Positions 20,761 through 32,945 of a DNA stretch of 64,000 bases are shown here, piece after piece; position 1 is the stretch's first letter; every line of letters starts with the position of its first letter. The translations under genes were made by a program, and so were the position numbers. This DNA is from Diploptera punctata (Eukaryota; Arthropoda; Insecta; Blattodea; Blaberidae). Under the pieces are notes generated by a model. The model was not told where the DNA came from and ran no database searches. It was given only the letters and a program-made list of their open reading frames with translations. The stretch covers positions 1,464,501 through 1,528,500 of the forward strand of contig JASPKZ010001235.1 in NCBI GenBank assembly GCA_030220185.1, read 5' to 3'.

Positions 20761-21270
20761 TTCTTCTGCTTCACTTCATAGGCTAGGCAAAATGCCTGTT
20801 CTGCCTCACAGTTGTTCTGTCCATCTTTTCACTGGCCTTCCTACATTCCTTGAACCTCTTGGCTTGCAGTTAAATGCTGCTTTTGGTAATCTTGTTACAT
20901 TCATTCTTTCTACATGTCTAAACCATTTTTCTCTATATCCTTTGATTTTATCATTTAATGGATATATATTTAACTATGTGCTTATATCTTCATTCTTTAT
21001 CCGATCCATTCTTGTGCAGCCTTTTGTTCTTCTAAGGAAGTTCATTTCTACACTGTCATCATCTCTAATACCAATTTTATTCATTCTTGATTTTTCTTGC
21101 CACTTTATACCAATGATCCATTTCTGTAGCCAATAATTTACTTGCATATGGCCTGTGTAATGTCCAAGTTTGAGCTACATATAACATTATAAACAATTAT
21201 AAACATTAATCTTTGCAAATCATATATTTGATGTTAGTTTTTTGCCCTGATTTTTAGTGCAGGTTGACTT
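20761..21270 (-). mobile_element. LINE 3' ORF end, antisense
   Basis: The minus strand carries a worn LINE C-terminus; the plus-strand hydrophobic frame here is its shadow. Confidence 0.45.
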
Positions 21271-21284
21271 AAAGATTTTTTAAT

Positions 21285-21605
21285 TAAATTGAAGAGACAT
21301 AAATTAAAGACGAAATAAAGAAATAAGGGAAATTATGGGTGTACAAGAGGAGTCGGACATCATAGACATTATAGAAAATAAAAGATTACAGTGGTGTGGC
21401 TATGTCAAATGAATGCCAGAGCAAAGATTGCCTAAAATTGTTATGGAATGGATCCCAATAGAAAGGAGGAAGAGAGGAAGACTGTAGAAAACTTGGATAG
21501 AAGGGGTACAAGCAGCTATGAATATCAGAGGATTGGAGGAAGATCAATGGATGGACAGAGAGGAATGGCATTTGCTTTCCGGAAGACGGCGGCAGCTGCC
21601 ATGAT
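21285..21605 (+). mobile_element. LINE 3' end fragment
   Basis: Worn frame with EIMGVQEESDIIDIIENKRL, QWCGYVK, RLPKIVMEWIP, RRKRGR and QWMDREEW. This is the common C-terminal end of insect non-LTR elements, with stops. Confidence 0.75.
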
Positions 21606-21664
21606 ACCGGATGATGATGAAAGAGACATCTATTTTAAAATTACAATAGGAAGTAACATTAAGA

Positions 21665-22020
21665 GGTTTATTTAATAATTAAGATATTTGGTCAAGAGGA
21701 ATTACAAAAATCTGCAGTGGCTGCTTACGTTTGGTCAGAAAAACACAAAATAGATGTAAACAAAAAATTATTAAAACAGTTAGAAAACAAAAATGAATTC
21801 ACCATACAGGAAAAAATCTACATACAGAAGAACAAGGAAAGAATTATGAATTTTGAAATTCCCGGAGAAAGGAACCTCATTGCAAGAGAGGGAGCAGGAG
21901 TCAAGAATCTGTCTGACAATGTGAGAAAAATCAGTTTGTAAAAACTGAAGATGGGGCTCAGAAGCCTTGAAACATATTTTCAACAAAAAACAACCATAAG
22001 ACGTAAGAATTACAGACCAA
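21665..22020 (+). mobile_element. PLE family E C-terminal and tail fragment
   Basis: Encodes SAVAAYVWSEKHKIDVNKKL, then EKIYIQKNKERIMNFEIPGE. This is the conserved end downstream of a PLE GIY-YIG domain. A LINE inserted at its right edge. Confidence 0.85.
21944..21985 (+). ncRNA. Hammerhead-like motif, PLE family E
   Basis: CTGAAGA, stem II GGGGCT/AGCCTT, GAA, ACATATTT. Stem III is decayed relative to ACATATGT. Confidence 0.55.
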
Positions 22021-22031
22021 ATATCTTAATT

Positions 22032-24748
22032 TCGAACTAACAAAAGAAATGAAAAATAAAAGTATAAATATATTAGCTGCCTCAGAAACAAAGAAAAAAT
22101 TGAAAGGATCACAAATGATATGATGATGTTTTACAGTGGAGTAAGTCAGAAAGAAAGAGCGAAAGCAGGAGTGGCGATATTTGTGGATAAGAAATGGGGA
22201 TCCAAAATAGACACATATAATTGTATTAACGAAAGAATAATGACAATGTGATTTAAGCATAATAGAGGACATATGACAATTATAGCAATATATGCACCGG
22301 AGGAAGGGAGAGATGAAGAAACAAAAACATTTTATACTACTCTACAAAAGGAAATAAATAAGATAAACAAGAACGACATAATAATATTATTAGGAGACTT
22401 TAATGCTAGAGTGGGGAATCAACCAGTGGCAAATGTAATTGGGATCCATGGAGAAAATGTCATAAATAAAAATGGACAAGAATTAAAACAATTCGCAATT
22501 TTTAATGATTTTAAAATAAATACATTTTATAAGAAAAAAGATATTCACAAATACACATGGTCAGCACGAGGTTTTCGTTCACTGATAGATTATGTGTTAA
22601 TCAATAAGAAAGCATCATCATTATTAACAGATACGAGAGTATTTAGAGGAAGTGACATCTATTCAGATCACTATTTAGTAATCTCAAAAATAAATATATT
22701 AGCGAGATGGAAGAAAACTAAAAACAAATATAGAAATAAAGAGACCACATTCGAAGTACATTTATTACAAGATAAAAGTATACAAAATCTGTATCTGAAT
22801 AGGCTAAATGAACAATTAATATTAAAACCTACTTCCGAAGAAATAAACCGAGAATGGGATAATATAAAAAAAAAGCATTGATAAAGCAGCATATGAGGCA
22901 TTAGGAACAAAATATAAAATGTATAACAAGAAGGGTTTAAGAATATGGAATGAAGAATTAGAGAGGATAATAAAAGATAAAAAAGAGGCTTATCACAAAT
23001 ATTTACAGAATAGAACACTAGAATTAAGAGCTGAATACAAACATAAAAGTGCAATAGCCAAAAGAGAAATTAAAAAAGCACACAAAGTCAATTGGGATAG
23101 ATATGTAAGCAGACTAGAATACGATATATATGGGCAGCAAAAAATAGCCTATAAAGTAATGAAACATCTAAATAAACAAGAAAAAGATACAATACAGATC
23201 AATGCAATTGAGGAGAAACAATGGGAAGAAGATTATAAAAAAACTGTGGTATAATGAAAATAAAACAACTAAAGATAACATATATGAGTGTGAGATAGGA
23301 ATAGATATAATAACAATGGAAGAATTAGAAGAAGTACTGAAACAACAAAGAACAGAAAGGCAGCTGGAATAGACGGAATTAATATGGAATTAATAAAATA
23401 TGGAGGAATTTTTTTAAAACTGAGATTATTACATTTTTTTAATTTATGTTGGAAACAAACAACAATACCAGAAACCTGGACAACAGCAATGGTACAATCT
23501 ATTTTTAAGAAAGGAGAACGTAACGACTGCAACAACTACAGAGGAATAAGCATTTTAACTGCAGGCTATAAAGTATACTCAAGAATCTTAACATTTAGGT
23601 TAAAACAATTAGCAGAGGTAATGTTAACAGAAGAACAAAGTGGATTCAGACCAGGGCGTTCATGTATGGATAATATATTTACGATAAAATAATTTATAAA
23701 CAAAAGAAGAGAATATAACAAGGAAACACACATAGCTTTTATTGATTTTGTCAAGGCATTTGATAAAGCAGACAGAGGAAAACTCTGGACAATTTTAAAA
23801 GAAAAAGGAATTCCGAAACACTTAATAGCAGCTATAAAGAGTTTGTACTGGAACACAAATTTTGTTATAAAAACTAGAAATGAAGTAAGTAAAAATAAAA
23901 TTTGTACTAATCAAGGAGTTAAACAAGGATGCAGTATCTCTCCAGTTTTATTTAACCTATACATCAATGATATAATAGAAAAATGGAACGAAGAAACAAA
24001 TAAAGGAATAAAATTAGATAAAACACACAACTTGAAAACATTATTATACGCTGATGACCAGGTAATAATAGCAAATACAGAAGATGAACTTCAAAGGAAT
24101 ATTTTTAAACTACATAATATATGTGAACAATATAATCTCAAAATATCCATAGAAAAAACCAAGGTAATGGCATTCCAAGGGAAAAATCAAATCAGATCCA
24201 AAATAGTAATAGGAAACAAAATCATAGAACAGGTGAACCATCTCAATTATCTAGGATGTGACATTTCATTTAATTATGATAATGATATAAATAATAAAAT
24301 AGCAAAATTCCAGGGAATATGTGGTACGATAAAACGATCACTAAATAACAAAACAACAAGAGAGACCCAATTGAAATTTTATAAAATGTTGGCAGTACCG
24401 GTACTGCTCTATGGATCAGAAGCTGGATACATAAAAAACAAGATCTAAGTAGGATAACGGCGGCAGAAATGAAATTTTTGAGATCTGTTAAAGAGTGCAC
24501 TAAGGAAGACAGAATCAAGAACACAGAAATAAGATAGGAACTTGAAATATTTGCAATAACTGATAAAATTGATACATATAGACAAAAATGGAAGCAACAC
24601 ATAGACAGAATGAATGAAGATAGATATCCAGAACAAATAACAAAATGCAAACCTAAAGGCACCCGAGATGTGGGCAGACCTAGAAAGAGATGGGCTGAAG
24701 TCGGAACGGGTCAACAGACCTAATCCATGAATGCAGATGATGATGATG
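22032..24748 (+). mobile_element. 5'-truncated non-LTR LINE with endonuclease and RT, 11-bp target duplication
   Basis: Apurinic-type endonuclease pieces come first: SETKKKLKG, IYAPEEGRDEE, LLGDFNARVG, RGFRSLIDYVL and the SDHYLV end. RT follows: RGISILTAGYKVYSR, GFRPGRSCMDNI, FIDFVKAFD, QGCSISPVLFNLYIN and LLYADD at about 24040. The end has RWAEV and a (GAT)n tail. ATATCTTAATT flanks it at 22021-22031 and 24749-24759. Frames break near 22215, 22882, 23255 and 23690, so it is dead. The start lies inside the endonuclease, so it is 5' truncated; an RTE- or Jockey-related clade is likely. Confidence 0.92.
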
Positions 24749-24759
24749 ATATCTTAATT

Positions 24760-24960
24760 ATGAGACATTATCATTTGTCTATAATGGCATAGCCCAATAT
24801 TGAGCCATAGCCCCTTTTTTGTTAAGAGTTAATAGATCAAATTCATTTAGTTACCTTATTTGTCCATAGATGTCATTAAGTGGCATGTGTTCAACACACC
24901 GACCCAATGAGACCATCTAACAGGCAACTAAGGTATTACTAGAATTTCATAGTTAAATAT
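24760..24960. other. Unassigned intron DNA
   Basis: No feature recognised. Confidence 0.4.
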
Positions 24961-25410
24961 GGGAAATAACATTATGAGGTTCTTAATTCGTAAATTAATG
25001 AGGAAAAACAAAAAGGAATTTGGACACTCGCACTAAGGAACACTTTAGAAATATTAAAAATGGTGAAATTGAAAAATCAGCTATTCCAGCACATAGTTTA
25101 TTGGAGAATCATAAAATTGAAAAAGAAGTCTAACTTTTAAAACATTTGGAAAAACCTTTAGAATTGACAATTTGGGAGAAGATATATATTCAAAAGAACA
25201 AATTTAGATCCATGAATTTCGAGATTCCTGATGAACATGACCTCATCTCAAAGTTCATCAAATTAACACCAGATGGCAACGTTATTGATGGAGATTCCAA
25301 CAAAAATCCGGTAGTCATAATGTCGGTTGAAAATGAGAGAGAGAGATCTTTCTCTTGAAAACTAGTTCCCGTGTTTAAAAAAACATAAAATATGAGGTAA
25401 GATGTATAAA
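24961..25410 (+). mobile_element. PLE family C C-terminal and tail fragment
   Basis: Frame with NLDTRTKEHFRNIKNGEIEK, SLLENHKIE, LTIWEKIYIQKNKFRSMNFE and DLISKFIK. The ribozyme site at about 25322-25370 is changed to TTGAAAA, although stem III AACTAGTT is kept. Confidence 0.85.
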
Positions 25411-25424
25411 ATGACTCATTAATA

Positions 25425-25650
25425 TTACTAGGACCTTGAGGTCAGTAAATTTTGCTTAGAGGCTTTTTTTATTCAGGCTTAAGGTTCTTTCATGAGCCTG
25501 AAAATCTTCAACAGCTTAAAGTCCCTCCCGGAGGACTTGCTCCTTGGATTTTTCCGTCCTAAAAAATCCATTGACCGCTGCCAGGTCTGAACCCATGATC
25601 CTTGGAACCAAAGGCAAGGAACATAACCACTAGTCCACTGTGGCCGACGA
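25425..25650 (-). mobile_element. SINE7 (tRNA-derived), minus copy
   Basis: Minus head CACAGTGGACTAGTGG then GTTATG, and a B-box region GGGTTCAGACCTGG; body with AAAAAATCCA and GGACTTTAAGC. Pieces recur at 16155, 26030 and 26280. Confidence 0.65.
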
Positions 25651-25769
25651 CATCTATTAGGCAACAAAGATATTAATTTGATGGGAAATGCTAATTAAAT
25701 ATTACTTAGGGGCTCAATTTAGGCTTGTTTTTTCGACCCTTACGCTATTAGGGAATCCGTGGGCTAGGG

Positions 25770-26370
25770 AGTCTTTCCTTTCTTCCAATTCTTCTTTACT
25801 TTAATTTCTTTATTTTCTTTTCTTCTCCAGAAAAGCCTGACCAGAGGCTATAAGATGGCAGCCCCATCACTGGTCTTGCCTTCCTTTGGCCAGCAACCAA
25901 TCGAAGGGACTATTATTATGCTTTCAAGTCTTATACAAGCATTTCCTGGAAGGAAGCTGGAGGGAAAATTTTTTATAAGATTGTAACAGGCCTTGGCCTA
26001 ATACTTGGAAAGAAGAAGAAGGATTTTTTTGAGCCAAAAAATCTTCAGATTTGGGATCCATGAGTCCTTCCTGGACGACATTTCATCTTGAATTTTTTCC
26101 ATCCTAAAAAATCCATTGAATTACCTCAAGCCTTGGGTGAAACATTTCAATTCATCTTATTCCCACCTAGGCTATGGACTATTGCAGAGCTTGTATATAG
26201 GAAAAATCACCAACCTCTTCAAGTGGTGTAACTATGCAATGGAATCATGTCATCAGATACAGCTGGAAACATGTAATGAAGAATGAATGAAAATCCATTG
26301 ATCTGGCCAGGTTTTAACTTGCGACTTTTGGGATTAGAGCCAAGGAACTCAGCATCTAGCCTACCGATGC
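25770..26370. repeat. Mixed repeat block: LINE end, SINE7 pieces
   Basis: 25770-26020 matches 52415-52570 in reverse and ends with the LINE phrase AGGCCTTGGCCTAATACTTG. 26030-26110 and 26280-26370 are split SINE7 minus pieces. Confidence 0.55.
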
Positions 26371-26429
26371 ATATTAATATGTTTGATAATATGTTACAAT
26401 CTTAATATATGTTATAATTTTGGTTGCAG

Positions 26430-26603
26430 AGAACTGGAAAAGATTAGAATTGATGAACTGCAAGATCAATTAAATAAATCAGAACAGGAAAGAGGACAGC
26501 TAGCAGAACGTTGTGAATGTCTTACATCTGAAACTAAGCAAAGTTCTGAACTCGGACACCAACTGGCAGCTGTTCAGAAAGAACTTCAAGATACAAAACA
26601 AAG
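26430..26603 (+). CDS. CLIP-190: CLIP-170/CLIP-190 family exon (coiled coil)
   Basis: Codes ELEKIRIDELQDQLNKSEQE through ELQDTKQ. The acceptor is TTTTGGTTGCAG and the donor CAAAG|GTAAGT. Phase 2 enters and phase 2 leaves, consistent with both neighbours. Coiled-coil heptads continue. It is isolated by a 12-kb intron on the 5' side, which holds a LINE and many SINEs, and a 13.8-kb intron on the 3' side. Confidence 0.82.
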
Positions 26604-26679
26604 GTAAGTTAAAATTTTTTTACTAATTCAAAAAATTGGTGGCATAATTTATAATACAATACATTGCAATTGAATCAAG

Positions 26680-26810
26680 TTTATAACTAACTGCCTCTAT
26701 TGAACCCATAGGTTCATGGCCATGTGGCAATAAGCTCTCCATACATCCCTATCCTGAGTTAATGTTTTCCAATCATTTCCTGTATAATCTACTTCCCCCT
26801 GTGTTTGAGA
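26680..26810 (-). mobile_element. LINE 3' end fragment, antisense
   Basis: Minus frame with TLTQDRDVWRAYCHMA-type residues, the same family as 29530-31020. Confidence 0.6.
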
Positions 26811-27265
26811 CTTCCCTGAAGTAGTCGTCACCCGGAGAACCGAATGGGGGACTATTTTACATCCAGAAAATTTTACGCCAGTGGAACGAATGTATGCATT
26901 TCTTTATGGTTATATTTTTATGGTGAAAGATCGTCACTCTTTTGACCAAGGTGCTTATTCGTTTGGCTTATTGCCTTTGACCTGTCCAACATGGGTAGCC
27001 CTTTTGGCAGCAATGCTACCTCTGGCATAACTCTCGGGGTCATTTTAGCTCGCAAGCCACTCCACCATGACAATGTAAAGATACCATGGAGTTTTTTTTT
27101 TAATAGGAAATGTGCACTCAGTTGAGCATTAGGGACAGCACACACACCCAGACCCAAAGTGGAGATTTTTTAAAATCCCCTACCCTGCCAGAAATCGAAC
27201 CCGGGTCGCCGGAGTGGAAGGTAGGGACTCTACCGACTAATGCCACGGCGACGGACATACCATGG
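26811..27265 (-). mobile_element. SINE5 (tRNA-derived), minus copy
   Basis: Minus head CGCCGTGGCATTAGTCGG and B-box GGTTCGATTTC near 27195; single copy in this window, so the body limits are approximate. Confidence 0.55.
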
Positions 27266-27555
27266 AGTTTATAACCTATTATTATTATACTAATAATGGC
27301 CTAAATATCATTCTGTTTTTAGGGAAGTAAGTTGAATTTACCAAAGATGCCTTGGTATCCATTGACAATGGGATGTAATTGCTCAACTTACATCCCTAGG
27401 GAAGAAAAGTAATTGACTTAATAATGTAAAAATGTTCCCTGTTTAAAATTGTATTGAGTAATACAATACAATTTTATTGCATCACACTTATTCCTCACTT
27501 TGATAATTCAAATTTATAGTGATTGAACAGTTGTTACAATTTATTTAACTTTTAT
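27266..27555. other. Unassigned intron DNA
   Basis: No feature recognised. Confidence 0.4.
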
Positions 27556-27910
27556 AGGAATTAATCACTATGAGGTTTAATTTATGATAAAATCAAATTT
27601 TTCTTACCTCTACTCATATAAATCTTCTAAGTAGATCGCGATTTCAAGACCATAATGGTCTCATCTTCAGTACAATCTTGGCGACTGATATTATGTCGAT
27701 CGGAAGAAGCACTTCTTCTTCCCTCTGTTGGTGGACCGATGAACCTCAGGTCAGGATTTGCGGGAATTTCGAAGTTCATAAGTTTTCCTTTATTTTTCTG
27801 AATGTGGATTTTTTCCCAAACCGAGTTCCTTTTGTTTATCTATTTGTTTAATTAGACTGGCTTTTGATTCAATTAAATGTTTCTCAGACCATGCATGAAC
27901 AGCTACTGTT
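27556..27910 (-). mobile_element. PLE family A tail, minus
   Basis: From AATCACTATGAGG at the outer end through the C-terminal coding end; the 5' side breaks near 27910. The following 27911-28405 is unassigned DNA. Confidence 0.75.
27628..27676 (-). ncRNA. Hammerhead ribozyme, PLE family A
   Basis: CTGAAGA, stem II GAGACCA/TGGTCTT, GAA, palindromic stem III ATCGCGAT, C, TACTT; stem I GTA/TAC is 3 bp. Core intact. Confidence 0.75.
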
Positions 27911-28407
27911 GTTACAATTATTAACATTAGCCACAAAATGTTGATTTTCATTAGTATTTTTCTTATTTATTTCAATATGTTTCTCTAATGTTGAGTAATA
28001 CATTCTTAAATATTCTGTATACTTTTTCATATCTATTTTCGAACTTTGCTGGTAATAGGAAATGAACCGCAGCATTTGCTGTTTCCTCTACATCACAATT
28101 AATCATGCATGTAATTAATATGCAGTCTGAAACTGTTATTTCAAATGTCTGCCACTAATTCAGACAACAATAAACAATTGCAGTTGTTTTATCAACATTC
28201 CCTTGCTATCAAACAATTGAACTCTTCAAACCAAGATATAAATTCACACGAAATATAAAAATTAAACATAATTAATTATTAGTACAGGAGTGAACAAAAT
28301 TATATACGCAATTTGGGAAGTAAGTACATTACTAGTCTCGAAATAAGTTGCTAGTCCTCGCTAAAGCTTGGGCTCAAAACACGTCCTTGGCTTGTAATGT
28401 ACTATTT

Positions 28408-28559
28408 GATGTTTTTATTATTAATTTAACACTTCTCACTGAAGGATAGATTATATTTGAAAAGAAAAATTTTCGTCCAGACCAAGAAAAAATAAATTTT
28501 TTCTCTTCAAATATAATTTATCCTTCAGTGAGAAGTGTTAAATTAATAATAAAAACATC
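28408..28559. repeat. SINE1 tail-to-tail palindrome
   Basis: Inverted repeat of two SINE1 3' arms, about 60 bp each and almost identical, from GATGTTTTTATTATTAATT to its complement, with only a scrap of the tRNA end (TTTTCGTCCAGACCAAG) between. Confidence 0.85.
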
Positions 28560-28820
28560 AGTTGAAGCCCTACTGGCTTTATAAAGTAGTGTTTAAATTC
28601 CCGATAAATGTCTTTTTAACCAAGAAGCCACCATTTGAAAGATAGAAGCAAAGGCTTCATAGCATTTGGTGCTGGGAACTACAAAATACATAAGAGAAAA
28701 ATTTGTGTCTAGATCGGAACTCACCCCGATAGCTGAGATGGTAGAGCATTGGCCTAGAAAGCCAAAGGTCCCGGGTTCGAGTCTCGGTCTGGGCAAAAAT
28801 GTTTCTCTTCAAATATAATG
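28560..28820 (+). mobile_element. SINE1, plus copy
   Basis: Full 5' arm and core near 28724-28796 (CCCGATAGCTGAGATGG, loop CTAGAAA, B-box GGTTCGAGTCTC). Confidence 0.85.
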
Positions 28821-28844
28821 TACTATTTACTTCGCATGTTGCAT

Positions 28845-29145
28845 ACATAAAAACTCCAAGCGCGACAGGCCCTTGGCCTACCAGCTGGCTGCTGTCTGCA
28901 CATACACATGTGTTGATCACAGCCAATGTAGGGGTGAGATGTGGTCAGCATGTCAGGTCCCCCAGCCATTATAACTGGTCTTTTCAACCTTGAGTTGCTA
29001 CTTATTGCAGCTACCCAAATACCTCATGATACTGGGTGGGCACCGGTCCCATACTGCCCGTAATTCCATGAGAAAATTTCTTCCTTCATGGGGACTCAAA
29101 CCATAGCTCTGCACCAAGGCATCTTGCCTTAACCACTCGACTTGT
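28845..29145 (-). mobile_element. SINE2, minus copy
   Basis: Body GGTGAGATGTGGTCAGCATG and head TCGAGTGGTTAAGGCAAG on the minus strand. The region 29146-29530 after it is unassigned. Confidence 0.8.
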
Positions 29146-29529
29146 TGTTAATATTATGTAGCATTCATAATAATTGCACTTTCTTTGTATTTTTATTTTT
29201 TATTGAATGAGTGTTGTTCTTATTTTCTTGTCCAGACTTTTTCTGAGTTAGCATTAACTAACATCATTGGAAAAATATAATTATTTGTAACAGTGTGTAT
29301 ATAGAGAGATAACTAGGATCTGGTAAATACAGATACCAACATAATGTATTTGCTTCAGGGACTCTGTGGCAAAGCCATGAAGGTATCTTAATGTAATCTA
29401 CAACAGCATCAGCAATAACGAGTAAGAACCAAGCTAATATCTAGACTGTCATGCAAAATACAAGCGAGTGCAAGACTCTGTAGTTATATCTTGTTAATGT
29501 CTTTTATCACAGCCATCTTTAACCTAACT

Positions 29530-29835
29530 AACTAACTCACTGGCATTATCGAGCTCATAGGTTCATGGATGCACGGACATAAGGTCTCCATACATCTCTA
29601 TCCTGAGCTAATGTTTTCCAATCATCCCCCGCATAATCTACTTCCCTCAAATCATGGTTAATGTTGTTCTCCCACCTCATTTTTGGTCTACCAACTGGGT
29701 GCTTTTTCTCTGCTGTTCATACAAGAAATTTGTATACTCCTCTTTCATTCCCCATTTGTGCCACATGTCCTGCCCATCACAGTCTATGAGACTTAACTGT
29801 TCTTATTATAAACAGTTTCTTATAAACAAGTTTTT
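29530..29835 (-). mobile_element. LINE 3' end, antisense
   Basis: Minus frame: WAGHVAQMGNE, KHPVGRPKMRWENNINHDLR then WKTLAQDRDVWRPYV. This is the typical insect LINE C-terminus. It forms an inverted pair with 30180-30320 around a PLE piece. Confidence 0.8.
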
Positions 29836-29879
29836 TGAGTCTGTACTATCTTACATCAATGTAATGTTGATTGTTCTCG

Positions 29880-30165
29880 AACATGTTTTGATTAGTCTTC
29901 TAATCATCATCAGCATCTTGCGCAGACTGGTTAGATTGATGTTGTAAACCCTGGATGTCGATGCCAGTTCCATCGTGCGGTTGGCCGAAGAACCTCCAAA
30001 TGAGGTCACATTCAATCGGTATTTCGAAATTCATAACTCTGTTTTTGTTCTTCTGAATGTAGATTTTTTCCCAAATAGTTAGTTCTTTTGTATTTTCTAA
30101 CTGTTTTAATAATTTAGTGTTCAAATTTATATAGTTTTTCAGACCAAACATGAGCAGACTCAAAA
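29880..30165 (-). mobile_element. PLE family F C-terminal fragment
   Basis: Encodes TKLLKQLENTKELTIWEKIY, IQKNKNRVMNFEIPIE and DLIWRFFGQPHDG on the minus strand. No hammerhead seen in the part present. Confidence 0.8.
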
Positions 30166-30179
30166 AACTTTTTTATAGA

Positions 30180-30320
30180 AACTGTTTATAATCGGAACAG
30201 TTAAGTCTCATAGACTGTGATGGCCAGGACATGTGGCACAAATGGGAAATGAAAGACTGGTATGAAAACTTCTTGTAGGAAAACCAGAGGGAAAGCACCC
30301 AGTTGGTAGACCAAGCTAAT
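30180..30320 (+). mobile_element. LINE 3' end, plus fragment
   Basis: Same family as 29530-29835, in inverse orientation (HRL, GHVAQMGNER, KPEGKHPVGRP). Confidence 0.7.
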
Positions 30321-30419
30321 ATCTAGACTGTTATGCAAAATACAAGCGAGTGCAAGACTCTGTAGTTATATCTTGTTAATGTCTTTTATCACAGCCATCT
30401 TTAACTAACTAAAAATATA

Positions 30420-31020
30420 AACTAACTAACTGTTATTATCGAATCATAGATTCATGGCACGTGTACATAAGCTCTCCATACATCTTTATCCTGAGCTAAT
30501 GTTTTCCAATTGATCTCTGTTTATTCTACTACACTCAAATCATAGTTAATGTTAATCTCCCATCAAATTATGTGGTTTTGCTACAAGAAGTTTCCATGCA
30601 AGTCTTTCATTCCCCATTTGTGCACATGTCCTGCCCATCGCAGTGTACGATACTTAACTTTTCTTATTATATCTGGCTTCCTATAAAGACCATGTAATTC
30701 ATTGTTATGTAGTTCCCTTAAATCAATGTTAATGTTATTTTCCCATCTCAATTTTGGGCTACCATCTGGGTGCTTTACCTCTGCCTTTCCATACCCCCTT
30801 TTTCATTTAACATTTGTGCCAAATGTCCTGCCTGTTGCAGTCTACGAAACACAACTGTTTTTATTATATCTTGCTTCCTATAAAATTCTTGTAGGTCACT
30901 GTTATTAGTTCTGTCAAATCATGGTTATTCTCCTACCGTGTTATTGGTCTACCAACTGGGGACTTTCTCCTCTGGTTTTCCTACAAGAAGTTTCCATGCC
31001 CCTCTTTCATTCTCCATTTG
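30420..31020 (-). repeat. Three tandem partial copies of the same LINE 3' end, antisense
   Basis: Segments at about 30420-30700, 30701-30895 and 30896-31020 each repeat the blocks for VGRP, GHM and NE. Confidence 0.65.
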
Positions 31021-31024
31021 TAAC

Positions 31025-32440
31025 TGTAAGGCACAGAAATTGAGCCGAAAATCCAGCAAATATTATTATTAACATAAAGCCTATTACAATGAAGCCAGAA
31101 TGGATCCCACTTTTTGAATTCGCTATATGGAACAGAAGGACCTCCCTGCTTGAGTAAGAGCAATGTAGAGTGAGGCAGGAAGTGGCATGGACAGTAGTGA
31201 GGGTTATCCATTCTACCAAATCAGATGCTATGATACTTCTGTTAAAGGTGGGTTGTTGGATGTGACGTCCCACGTTGTGGATATATGATTATAATAATTT
31301 AGATCACTGTTATTTGCCACGGCACTGATGACTCCCTTCAAGGGAATGAGGGAAAGTTTCTTACATAAAACAAATAACGGCACTTTGTTAACAGTTAAAT
31401 TAAATGTTATTTTATTAAAGTTTTCACTTCTGTTTAGATGAATCTTGTAAATGATCAATAATTTAAAATATTCCGGCTTAAATTAATAAATTTCACTTAT
31501 AGAAGATTATTACTTCATATATGTAATGGATGACTATTTCCAACGGTCAACTTTTCACTAACACTTTATTTTCACTTTATGGATTATTTATACTTCTTCT
31601 TCTTCTTCTTCCTTGCAAGTATTAGGCCAAGGCCTGTTACGATCCTATAGAAAATTTTCCCTCCAGCATTTCATAGGACGGCCCAGTGATCTTCGTCCTC
31701 TTGGTATATAATTATAAACAGCTTTGGGGATCCGATTTGAACTCATTCTTTCTAGATGATGTTTCCAATTTAGTTGGTACTGTTTAATATATTCCAAAAT
31801 TGGTGAAGTCTTCGATTCTTTTAGATATCAGTGTTCCTTTTCCGATCCCATCTGGTGTAACCCGCTGTTCTGCACATGAATCTCATTTCACAAGCTGTTA
31901 TTCTGCTTTCATGTTGTCTTTTTAGTGTCCATTATTTATACTCCATATGATTTATATTACAATATTATTTTCCATAACTTTGACACCATTTTGTCAACTA
32001 CTATGAAATGAACACTAATTCTCATATTTTTCGATGACTCATTATTTTACACATCCAACTTATTTCAAGTATTTTAGCCATCTTGTTGTTCTGGGAAAAA
32101 TCCCATTTCATTTGTGTTATAATCTGGAAGTTCTGATTGGTCCAACTGAAAAGGAAGGAGTACATCCAATCCTGTTTGTTTATAAAAAATATCAATTAAA
32201 ATATTTAAAGTATTTTTTTACATATTTTAAATCAGTTAGAAATACATCTAACTGTATTAACAGTTTATATTGACCAGTTTGAATTTTTTTACATACTTAT
32301 AAAAAAATTTGAATTCTCTAAATCAATCTTATTTGCATTCCTACTAGAAATAAATATAATTATATTTAAATATTAAATAAGAAAACCCTTATTATTATTA
32401 TATGGGGATAAATATCCGGTTTTACTCTGTAGTCTAAATG
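31025..32440 (-). mobile_element. LTR or leader relative of the 60.7-kb LTR element, antisense, interrupted
   Basis: Minus strand starts AAAACCGGATATTTATCCCC, the same start as 60672, and follows that element through GTAAGAAAC and CAGTGCCGTGGCA to about 31240. A LINE end interrupts it at 31595-31930. Probably a solo or partial LTR of a related family; divergence is substantial. Confidence 0.65.
31595..31930 (-). mobile_element. LINE 3' end inserted in the antisense LTR, 12-bp target duplication
   Basis: Flanked by ATTATTTATACT at 31583-31594 and 31931-31942. Minus frame ENRLKRQHESR, WKHHLERMSSN-like and RRTKITGPSYEM. It ends in an AAG-rich tail (read CTT on the plus strand). The same LINE end is at 52885-53065. 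Confidence 0.8.
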
Positions 32441-32569
32441 ATAGATTTGGTATTGGGTTTTAGTGCCTTCCAGTTAAAAATGGCAGATCATTTTTGGACA
32501 TCATAATGCTTCTCTGAAGAAATTCCAAGGTATATTTCACCAAGCAGTGGTTGACAGTTTCATTGTAAA

Positions 32570-32945
32570 CAAACTAAGAATATATAAATTTGTGATTCTT
32601 CCAGTTATATTATATGATGTGAAACACGGTCTCTTATTTTAAGAGAGAACAAAATAATACGAGTATTTTAGAGTAAAATGTTTAGGAAAATTTTTGGATC
32701 CAAGGGAGACAAACAGAAAGCTGAATTGAGAAATTAAATAACCATAAGGTACATGAACTTTTCTAGAAAACCAGATGTTAAAACAGTTAGATCTCATACA
32801 CTACTATTTTGGCAGGACATGTGCAATGTATGAGGAATGAAAGAGGGGCATGTACAAAAACATGAGGAAAGTGCTCAGTATGTCTAAAAATGAATGGGAG
32901 GATAATATTAACCATGATTTGAGGAACATGACTGCTGCAGTTACT
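32570..32945 (+). mobile_element. LINE 3' region fragment
   Basis: Worn frame LPVILYDVKHGLLF, ENFWIQGRQTES and later WEDNINHDLR; stops throughout. 32441-32570 is unassigned. Confidence 0.65.

Noticed and set aside
20792..21136. 114-residue membrane-like frame
   Set aside because: Shadow of an antisense LINE C-terminus.
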